A stretch of DNA of 41,519 nt from an uncultured Clostridia bacterium (GTDB lineage Bacteria > Bacillota > Clostridia > Oscillospirales > Acutalibacteraceae), in contig CAMGDK010000001.1 in NCBI GenBank assembly GCA_946042285.1, positions 1 through 41,519 of the forward strand. The letters are read 5' to 3'. The notes beneath the pieces were generated by a model. The model made no database searches. It was not told the origin of the DNA and saw only the letters and a program-made list of their open reading frames with translations. Each line of letters begins with the position of its first letter. Position 1 is the stretch's first letter. Positions 1-6,281 of this stretch are shown here, in pieces. A program made the position numbers and the translations under genes.

Positions 1-16
1 GTACAGCTATATAACA

Positions 17-56
17 AAGCAGTCATTTCTAACGATAAAAGAAATGGCTGTTTTTT
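17..56 (+). terminator. intrinsic terminator at the left edge
   Basis: An 11-bp stem pairs 20-30 with 40-50 (one G-T pair) around a 9-nt loop. AAA at 17-19 can extend it into the run of six T at 51-56. It would end a rightward transcript from a gene outside the window. It lies just left of a half tRNA, so it may belong to the end of an inserted element. Confidence 0.75.
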
Positions 57-93
57 GTTACTTTTAGTGTATTTTATTTCCCCGGAGATTTTT

Positions 94-136
94 CGTAATC
101 AATAGGCCGTCGGTTCAAGTCCGATCACCAGCTCCA
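94..136 (+). pseudogene. 3' half of a tRNA-Thr (CGU anticodon), 5' half missing
   Basis: The last 43 nt of a tRNA are intact. They are anticodon CGT at 94-96, a 5-nt 3' anticodon-stem strand at 99-103, a 5-nt variable loop at 104-108, a T-arm at 109-125 with a TTCAAGT loop and 5-bp stem, acceptor 3' strand CACCAGC at 126-132, discriminator T and encoded CCA at 134-136. The bases before the anticodon (87-93) do not pair with 99-103, and no D-arm or GCTGGTG acceptor strand precedes it. Identity as Thr rests on the anticodon and resemblance to clostridial tRNA-Thr. The simplest reading is an attachment-site remnant of an element inserted at the tRNA 3' end. A tRNA intron or a misassembly are alternatives. 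Confidence 0.75.
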
Positions 137-170
137 AAAAAGGACTGATGGTTTTCCATTAGTCCTTTTT
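137..170 (+). terminator. intrinsic terminator of the tRNA
   Basis: A 15-bp stem (137-151 with 156-170, one G-T pair) closes a TTTT loop and ends in five T. It follows directly after the CCA of the half tRNA, so it is the original terminator of the interrupted gene. Confidence 0.8.
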
Positions 171-375
171 AGTTAATATATTTTTATTTTCGTAGTTCTC
201 TCTTGAGTTGCCATGAACATCGCAAATGACTAAATGATGTGTTGAGAATGCTGAAATCAAAAAATTGCGGCACTAATTCATCACCGATACCGTTATACTT
301 AATAATAAATCAGTTCTCAACTGTCAAAAGGTAAAGAATTAGTAAATATAAGCTTATCAAATAACTATTTGTGCA
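171..375. other. gene-free stretch with one distant inverted repeat
   Basis: I see no open reading frame with a ribosome binding site, no RNA gene and no terminator here. The only structure is a spaced inverted repeat: GTTGAGAATGCTGA at 241-254 and TCAGTTCTCAAC at 310-321, complementary apart from a 2-nt bulge, 55 nt apart. Its meaning is unknown. Confidence 0.4.
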
Positions 376-405
376 TTGACATAATTTACAAAGCTGTGAT
401 AAATT
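376..405 (+). promoter_or_regulatory. putative sigma-A promoter of the GH4 gene
   Basis: A perfect -35 box TTGACA (376-381) is followed after 18 nt by TAAATT (400-405), preceded by TG in the extended -10 position (TGATAAATT). The start codon lies 37 nt further on with GGAGG at 429-433. The -10 is imperfect, so the exact hexamer is uncertain. Confidence 0.55.
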
Positions 406-441
406 ATATTAGTAATAGGTATATCAACGGAGGATTTTATA

Positions 442-1806
442 ATGAAAATAACAGTAATCGGCGGTGGCGGAGTCCGCTCAATGTTCTTGGCGAAAAGCAT
501 TGCACAAAAGGCGAAACGCCTGCATATTGACGAGCTTTGCTTTATGGATAACAACAGTGAAAAATTAAGAATATACGGCGGTATGGCTAAGCATGTTGCA
601 AATCTTCTTTGCCCTAATCTTGAATTCAGCCTGACAACAGATGCGGTAGAGGCTGTTAAAGACGCTGATTATGTTATCACAACAATCCGTGTAGGTGAGG
701 ACGATATGCGTGCAAGGGATGAGCGAATCGCACTTAACAAAGGTGTTCTCGGGCAGGAGACGACAGGCGCGGCAGGATTTTCTTTTGCCATGCGCAGTAT
801 TCCCGCACTTGCCGAATACTGTGAGCTTATAAAGAAATATTCAAAGCCTGATGTTAAGGTGTTTAATTTCACAAATCCTGCCGGTGTCGTTTCTCAGGCT
901 TTGAGGGATATGGGATATGACTTTACCTACGGTATTTGCGATGCGCCGTCAGGTATGCTTCGCTCGTTTGCACTTTTGTATAACGAAAGTCCAAACAGCA
1001 TTTCGGGCGAGGTTTACGGACTTAATCATCTGTCATATTTCAAGAGCATTACTCTCAACGGCAGAGATATTATGAATGACCTTATTGAAAATGATGAGGC
1101 GTACGCTAAAACCGATATGCGCTATTTTGAAAAGGAGCTGTTGCGTGACCGAAAGAGTATTTTAAACGAATACCTTTACTATTTTTATTATCGCGAAAAG
1201 GCGGTTGAAAACATTTTAAATGCACGGCAAACCCGCGGCGAGCAAATCAGAGATATAAATATAAGCATGACTGCCGAGCTCTCAAAAATGGATATTGAAA
1301 ATGATTTTGAAGGTTGCCTTGAGGTGTTTAATAAATGGTATGGCATGCGTGAGGGTAGCTATATGGCGAGCGAAACAGGCGAAAGGCGCACAACACCTTG
1401 GCATTTTGATATTTACGAGGAGGACGACGGCGGCTACGCAGGTGTGGCACTTAAGTTTATTGAAACTGCACAAAGCGGTGAAAAAGGTACAATGATTATG
1501 TGCATACCAAACGAAGGATCAATCGAAGGTCTTAATGACGATGATGTTGTTGAAATTACCTGTGATGTTGACAAAAACGGTTGTACTCCTCATCATATCG
1601 GTAAGGTGGACGAGCAAAATTTTGAGATTATTCGCAGAGTGAAAATATATGAGCGTCTTTCATCAAAGGCTATCAGGGAAAGGGACAAGGCGTCTGCCGT
1701 GCAGGCACTTATGCTTCATCCGTTGGTTAATTCATATTCCTTGGCAAAGGAGCTTGTTGATGAGTATATTGCTCACAATAAGGATTACATTGACGGCTGG
1801 AATTGA
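442..1806 (+). CDS. family 4 glycoside hydrolase (6-phospho-glycosidase type)
   Basis: This is a 454-aa cytoplasmic enzyme of glycoside hydrolase family 4, which cleaves (often 6-phosphorylated) glycosides with NAD+ and a divalent metal by a redox-elimination mechanism. The N-terminus is a Rossmann NAD loop (GGGG at residues 7-10). The metal-binding Cys and His expected for the family fit C166 in GICDAPSG and H196 in GLNHLS, 30 residues apart as in the Thermotoga enzymes. A tyrosine-rich YYFYY stretch near 247 resembles the catalytic Tyr region. Length is normal. CDAPSG differs from the CNVP-type motif of 6-phospho-beta-glucosidases, so the substrate is open. No PTS or sugar transporter lies beside it. 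GGAGG 8 nt upstream supports the ATG. spoIIE follows closely. Confidence 0.88.
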   Translation: MKITVIGGGGVRSMFLAKSIAQKAKRLHIDELCFMDNNSEKLRIYGGMAKHVANLLCPNLEFSLTTDAVEAVKDADYVITTIRVGEDDMRARDERIALNKGVLGQETTGAAGFSFAMRSIPALAEYCELIKKYSKPDVKVFNFTNPAGVVSQALRDMGYDFTYGICDAPSGMLRSFALLYNESPNSISGEVYGLNHLSYFKSITLNGRDIMNDLIENDEAYAKTDMRYFEKELLRDRKSILNEYLYYFYYREKAVENILNARQTRGEQIRDINISMTAELSKMDIENDFEGCLEVFNKWYGMREGSYMASETGERRTTPWHFDIYEEDDGGYAGVALKFIETAQSGEKGTMIMCIPNEGSIEGLNDDDVVEITCDVDKNGCTPHHIGKVDEQNFEIIRRVKIYERLSSKAIRERDKASAVQALMLHPLVNSYSLAKELVDEYIAHNKDYIDGWN

Positions 1807-1896
1807 GCGGAATTTGAATTGATTTAGTTGATGTTACCTGTTTTTACATATTTTGCAGGAATTTATGTTTATAATGCCTGTGGGATGTGTAAAAAT

Positions 1897-3969
1897 ATGA
1901 ATGTTAAAGCAAGAAACAGAAAAAAATTAAAGATAAAATTTAACAAAAGCAGTGCAGAGTTGAATTCTGCTTTGCCGTGGTTAAAGAGAATCGGTTGGGG
2001 GATAATCGCCTTTTTTATGAGCTTTTCGTCGCTCGTGGGAGGCTGTTGTCCCTTTGCTGTTTCGCTGATTACCGCATCAAGCAAAATGAATGTTGCATTT
2101 GCCGCAGTCGGAGCAGGCATCGGATACATATTTTTTTGCGATGATGAGCAGGCGATAAGATATTTCAGTGCCGTAATTATATCTTCGATCTCGACATTTA
2201 TAATGACGATTCTTAACAACAAAAAGGATGCCGTATTGCCTATGATTATTTCGGCGCTGTCTGTGATGTCAACAGGCTTTGTTATGAATTTAAGGCTTGG
2301 CGCAGGTGCAGGTGAGTATGCACTTATGCTTGGTGAGAGTGTGCTTGCAGCAGGAGGAAGCTATTTTTTCTATAAAGCAGTTAGCTGCGATATGCGCCGA
2401 CTGAAGCTTAAGGCATTATCGGTCAGTGATTTGACCTGTGTGTTGATTTCCTCGGCAGTCGTTTTGTCCGGATTGTCCTTCGTGCAAATCAAAGGAGTAT
2501 CTCCGGCAAGGGTGGTTGCGGTATTTGCAATATTGTCAACGATTCGCTACGGCTCGCAGCGCTGGTCAATGATTGTTGCACTGTGTCTTGGATTTGCTTT
2601 AGGTATCAGCAGGGAGAACAGCCTTTTTCTTTTGGGAGCCTATGCTTTTTCTGCCTTGCTTTCAAGCTTGTTCACATCGTTTTCAAGTCTTGGCGTGGGT
2701 GTCAGCTATTGTTTATCAATGACATTTTTTGCAATAGCAGCCAATATGGGCAGCTTTTCCGTATGCTGTGTGGTTGAAAGCATTATCGCGTCTGCCGTGC
2801 TTGTTTTGCTTCCTGATATTGTTGCCGACAGGCTAAACGAGCTTTGGGAGGGAGGTGCGGATATTGCACCCGAGGGCAGCCTGCGGCAAAGCCTTGTCGT
2901 GCGACTTCGCCTTGCATCCTGCGCAATAGCACAGGTCAGTGAAAGTGTAAGGGATGTCAGGGAGCGAATAAACAGCATTGGAAATGTAAATCCGGTTGAC
3001 AGCGAGCTGAGAATGGTAGCCTCCGATCAGTTCTTTTCCATTTCGGAAATGCTTGAGGATTTAGCCTTTGAGTTTGACGAGGCGGAAAGCTTCGATTGCA
3101 GGTCGGCAGGTAAGATCAGAAGAATGCTTGGTGAGTATAACATCTACCCCGAAAACATCTCTGTAATAGTTGATAAATTCGGCAGATACAGGATCGAGAT
3201 ACTTGCACCAAAGGGTACAAAGGGACTTGATAATCCAAAGGTCAGGGGAGAGCTTTGCAAAATATGCAAAAGAGAGCTTGACACACCGAAAATCAGCTTT
3301 TCTTCGGCAGGTGTTGTGATGATTTGCACGGAAAAGCCTAATTTCAAAATGAGCATCGGATTCTCGCAGTATTGTGCAGAGGGCAAGCTTTGCGGAGATA
3401 CAATTAAGACTATAAATGACAGCCGAGGTCATACGATTTTGATAATAAGCGACGGCATGGGTAAGGGCAGTCGTGCTGCACTTGACGGTGCTATGGGCGC
3501 AGGACTTTTGTCAAAGCTGCTTTGTGCCGGCTTTGGATTTGATGCTTCTCTCAAGGTTGTCAACAGTGCGCTGCTTGTTAAAAGCAGTGAGGAAAGCCTT
3601 GCTACACTTGATTGCGCAAGCATTGATTTGTTCACGGGTAAATGTGAATTTTACAAGGCGGGCGCACCGAAATCGTATATTTTGAAAAACGACAGGCTCA
3701 CTAAATGCGAGCTTTCATCAATGCCGGCGGGAATTTTAAGGGGAATTGAGTTTGCAAAGCGTACAACGGTTTTGTGTGCAGGTGATGAGCTTGTGATGCT
3801 GTCGGACGGTGTTACGGACTCCGGCGATGAATGGCTCGATGAGTTTATTGAAGACTGTAACGCAGCGAGCGCTCAGGAAAAGGCACAGGCAATCTTGGAG
3901 CAGGCGGTCGAGCATGGCGACAAAAATCATTTGGACGACATGTCGGTTATAGTTGCCAGATTGATGTAA
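1897..3969 (+). CDS. spoIIE: stage II sporulation protein E, PP2C-type phosphatase
   Basis: SpoIIE dephosphorylates the anti-anti-sigma factor SpoIIAA at the sporulation septum and so activates sigma-F in the forespore. The N-terminal half is a series of hydrophobic segments (about residues 30-290 from the ATG at 1897). After a central region comes a PP2C domain with SDGMGKG (D519), SDGVTD (D637) and DDMS (D680, D681), the usual metal-binding aspartates. It has 690 aa from this start against 827 in Bacillus subtilis. The frame is open further upstream (TTG 1828, ATG 1831, ATG 1885). I prefer 1897 because it gives the basic leader MNVKARNRKKLK, but no strong Shine-Dalgarno settles it. Only 21-90 nt separate it from the GH4 gene, so its promoter probably lies inside that gene or it is read through. 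Confidence 0.92.
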   Translation: MNVKARNRKKLKIKFNKSSAELNSALPWLKRIGWGIIAFFMSFSSLVGGCCPFAVSLITASSKMNVAFAAVGAGIGYIFFCDDEQAIRYFSAVIISSISTFIMTILNNKKDAVLPMIISALSVMSTGFVMNLRLGAGAGEYALMLGESVLAAGGSYFFYKAVSCDMRRLKLKALSVSDLTCVLISSAVVLSGLSFVQIKGVSPARVVAVFAILSTIRYGSQRWSMIVALCLGFALGISRENSLFLLGAYAFSALLSSLFTSFSSLGVGVSYCLSMTFFAIAANMGSFSVCCVVESIIASAVLVLLPDIVADRLNELWEGGADIAPEGSLRQSLVVRLRLASCAIAQVSESVRDVRERINSIGNVNPVDSELRMVASDQFFSISEMLEDLAFEFDEAESFDCRSAGKIRRMLGEYNIYPENISVIVDKFGRYRIEILAPKGTKGLDNPKVRGELCKICKRELDTPKISFSSAGVVMICTEKPNFKMSIGFSQYCAEGKLCGDTIKTINDSRGHTILIISDGMGKGSRAALDGAMGAGLLSKLLCAGFGFDASLKVVNSALLVKSSEESLATLDCASIDLFTGKCEFYKAGAPKSYILKNDRLTKCELSSMPAGILRGIEFAKRTTVLCAGDELVMLSDGVTDSGDEWLDEFIEDCNAASAQEKAQAILEQAVEHGDKNHLDDMSVIVARLM

Positions 3970-3986
3970 TATATATAAAATAATGC

Positions 3987-4014
3987 TTGACTTTTTCGTT
4001 AAGTGTGGTATTAT
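3987..4014 (+). promoter_or_regulatory. sigma-A promoter of the rimP-nusA-infB operon
   Basis: TTGACT (3987-3992) and TATTAT (4009-4014) are separated by 16 nt. Transcription would start near 4021 and include the hairpin leader before rimP. Confidence 0.7.
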
Positions 4015-4037
4015 AAACACGGTAAGTTTATTAGTCT

Positions 4038-4070
4038 CAAGTGAGAGTGGACCTCGGGTCCGCTCTCTTG
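4038..4070 (+). promoter_or_regulatory. GC-rich leader hairpin before rimP
   Basis: An 11-bp stem (4043-4053 with 4057-4067, one T-G pair) closes a TCG loop. It can be extended by CAA/TTG across a 2-nt bulge. The following bases (TTATTATTAG) are T-rich but not an unbroken T run. It sits between the promoter and the rimP ribosome binding site, so it is in the 5' leader of the operon and could be an attenuator or a stabilising element. Confidence 0.6.
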
Positions 4071-4092
4071 TTATTATTAGGGAGGTTTTTGT

Positions 4093-4587
4093 TTGGCAGG
4101 AAAGAACAGTACAGTTGAGCGTGTATATGAAATAGTCGAGCCTTACGCAAAGGAGCTTGGACTTGAGCTTTGGGATGTAAGATTTGCCAAGGAGGGCTCC
4201 GATTGGTACCTTAGAATATTCATCGACCGTGAAGGCGGAGTTTCGATTGACGATTGTGTTGATTTAACACATGCAATCACAAAGCCGCTTGACGATGCGG
4301 ATCCGATTAAGCAGAGCTATACTCTTGAGGTCAGCTCGCCCGGCATAGAAAGAGAGCTTATTACCGACGCTCACTTTAACAGGTATATCGGTGCAAGGGT
4401 TATGCTGAGGCTTATAAGACCGATTGATAATGTGAGGGACTTTGCAGGCACTCTTGAGGGCTATGATAACGGCTTGATTTCATTTAGAACGAAGGATGAT
4501 AGACTTCTTGAAATTAACAGGAAGGACACATCTTATGTTAAGCTTGACGACTTCAACTTTGAAGATTTCAACGCAGAGCTTGACTGA
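4093..4587 (+). CDS. rimP: ribosome maturation factor RimP
   Basis: RimP assists 30S subunit maturation. The 164-aa product has the family's N-terminal domain with LELWDVRF and the RIFIDREGGVSIDDC strand-turn, LEVSSPGIERELI in the middle, and a C-terminal SH3-like domain. Usual length is about 150-160. The start is TTG at 4093, 7 nt after AGGGAGG (4079-4085). No ATG lies near that Shine-Dalgarno. It is the first gene of a long co-directional operon and nusA follows after 55 nt, the standard Firmicutes arrangement. Confidence 0.95.
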   Translation: MAGKNSTVERVYEIVEPYAKELGLELWDVRFAKEGSDWYLRIFIDREGGVSIDDCVDLTHAITKPLDDADPIKQSYTLEVSSPGIERELITDAHFNRYIGARVMLRLIRPIDNVRDFAGTLEGYDNGLISFRTKDDRLLEINRKDTSYVKLDDFNFEDFNAELD

Positions 4588-4642
4588 TTATAATAAACAG
4601 AAATTCACAAAGAATATATATGTTGAAAGGATGATAGGAAAA

Positions 4643-5698
4643 ATGAGTAAGGAATTTTTTGAAGCGGTTAGGCTTATCGCAGCGGAGAAGGGTATTACCG
4701 AGGAATATCTTTATGACAGGATTTCTGCGGCAATCATCGTAGCTGCAAAGCACGATTACAACGGAAAGGATATTGTTCACTGTGACATTGATCCCGACAA
4801 GCAGAAAATAAAGGTTTATGTCAGGAAGAATGTTGTTGAAGAAATTGAAGACGAGGATACGGATTTAACACTTGAGCAGGCACAGGCTATTCGTAAGTCT
4901 GCAAAGCTCGGCGGTACAATCGATATTCCTCTTAAGACAAAGGATTTCGGCAGAATTGTTGCACAAACAGCAAAGCATGTTATCCGTCAGGGCATTCGTG
5001 AGGCTGAAAGAGGTCAGCTTATCGAAGAATTCAAATCAAAAAATCAGGAGCTTATCACTGCAAAGGTTGACAGGATTGATCCGATTACAGGTAATGTAAC
5101 TCTTGAAATAGGCAAAAATCAGGCTATTCTTCCAAAGGCTGAGCAGGTTCCGGGCGAGGTGTTTGTTGAGGGATCAAATGTTAAGGTGTTCGTTGTTGAT
5201 GTTAAGGAGTCTGCAAAGGGACCGAAGATTATGATTTCAAGAACTCATCCTGCACTCGTTCGTCGTTTATTTGAGCAGGAGGTTCCTGAGATTTACGACG
5301 GCACAATTGAGATTAAGTCGGTTTCAAGAGAGGCAGGCTCAAGAACAAAGGTTGCCGTATTCTCAAAGGACGAGGATGTTGATCCGGTAGGTGCTTGTAT
5401 AGGACCTCGCGGTCAAAGAGTCAGCGACATTGTTGAAGTTCTCGGCGGAGAGAAAATTGATGTTGTAAAGTACAGTGAGGACCCTGCAGAGTTCGTTAGC
5501 GCCGCACTTGCACCATCGGATGTTTGCGGTGTTGAAATTCTTGAGGAGGAAGCAAAGTCATGCCGTGCAACAGTGCCGGATGATCAGCTTTCGCTTGCTA
5601 TCGGCAATAAGGGACAGAATGTTCGTCTCGCTGCAAAGCTTACAGGCTGGAAGATAGATATTAAGCCTGAATCAGGATTTTTTGAAGGAACCGAATAA
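4643..5698 (+). CDS. nusA: transcription termination/antitermination factor NusA
   Basis: NusA binds RNA polymerase and nascent RNA and modulates pausing, termination and antitermination. From ATG 4643 it is 351 aa: N-terminal RNAP-binding domain (MSKEFFEAVRLIAAEKG), an S1 domain, and two KH domains with GPRGQRV near residue 254 and GNKGQNV near residue 320. It lacks the extra C-terminal acidic repeats of enterobacterial NusA, as is usual in Firmicutes. The frame is open upstream into rimP, but the conserved N-terminus and the AGGA at 4636-4639 fix the start at 4643 rather than 4496 or 4631. Confidence 0.96.
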   Translation: MSKEFFEAVRLIAAEKGITEEYLYDRISAAIIVAAKHDYNGKDIVHCDIDPDKQKIKVYVRKNVVEEIEDEDTDLTLEQAQAIRKSAKLGGTIDIPLKTKDFGRIVAQTAKHVIRQGIREAERGQLIEEFKSKNQELITAKVDRIDPITGNVTLEIGKNQAILPKAEQVPGEVFVEGSNVKVFVVDVKESAKGPKIMISRTHPALVRRLFEQEVPEIYDGTIEIKSVSREAGSRTKVAVFSKDEDVDPVGACIGPRGQRVSDIVEVLGGEKIDVVKYSEDPAEFVSAALAPSDVCGVEILEEEAKSCRATVPDDQLSLAIGNKGQNVRLAAKLTGWKIDIKPESGFFEGTE

Positions 5699-5700
5699 TT

Positions 5701-5973
5701 ATGAAGGCAAAAAAAATACCTTTAAGAATGTGCAAGGGCTGTGGCGAAATGTTTGATAAGCGCACTTTAGTCAGGGTTGTAAAAAGCCCGGAGGGTGATG
5801 TTTCACTCGACTTGACAGGTAAAAAGTCAGGCAGGGGTGCTTATGTTTGCAAAAACGCCGAGTGTCTTGCAAAGGCAAGAAAGAAAAAAGCGTTTGAGCG
5901 TGAGTTTTCAATGCAAATCAGCGAGGAGATTTACAATCAAATGGAAGAAGAAATGAAAAATGCACAAGGATAA
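5701..5973 (+). CDS. rnpM: YlxR/RnpM family RNA-binding protein
   Basis: This 90-aa basic protein belongs to the DUF448/YlxR family. Recent work on the B. subtilis member assigned it as an RNase P modulator. The hallmark MCKGCG motif near residues 11-16, RGAYVC, and a second Cys pair (CKNAEC) are present. It starts 2 nt after the nusA stop and overlaps the next gene by 14 nt, so the three are translationally coupled. Length and position between nusA and ylxQ are standard. Confidence 0.93.
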   Translation: MKAKKIPLRMCKGCGEMFDKRTLVRVVKSPEGDVSLDLTGKKSGRGAYVCKNAECLAKARKKKAFEREFSMQISEEIYNQMEEEMKNAQG

Positions 5974-6274
5974 GGTTTTATCAATGCTCGGTCTGGCGAG
6001 GAGAGCAGGCAGGCTTTCCATGGGACACGATATGGCTCAGCAGGCATTACTGAAAAACAGGGCAAGGCTGCTGTTGATTTGCAGTGATGTGTCGCCGAGG
6101 CTTGTTAAGGAGTTTCAAAAAACAATGGAGCTTCACAGCATCAATATTCCGTTTTTTCAGACCGATATTACAATAGAAGAAATACATTTTTTTGTCGGAT
6201 ACAAAGCAGGAGTGCTTACTGTTGATGACGAAAATTTTTCAAGTAGGATTATTTCATTATTAGAATCAGATTAG
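5960..6274 (+). CDS. ylxQ: YlxQ, L7Ae-family RNA-binding protein
   Basis: This 104-aa small protein has the L7Ae/L30e/S12e/Gadd45 fold, expected to bind kink-turn-like RNA. The LGLARRAGRLSMG opening, the LLLICSDVSPR strand-loop and a late GVLTV segment match YlxQ. Its role in the nusA-infB operon is not well established. The start overlaps rnpM by 14 nt. Confidence 0.9.
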   Translation: MHKDKVLSMLGLARRAGRLSMGHDMAQQALLKNRARLLLICSDVSPRLVKEFQKTMELHSINIPFFQTDITIEEIHFFVGYKAGVLTVDDENFSSRIISLLESD

Positions 6275-6281
6275 GAGGAAT

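Noticed and set aside
94..136. An intact tRNA gene at the left edge
   Set aside because: No D-arm, 5' acceptor strand or pairing 5' anticodon-stem strand is present upstream, so only the 3' half exists here.
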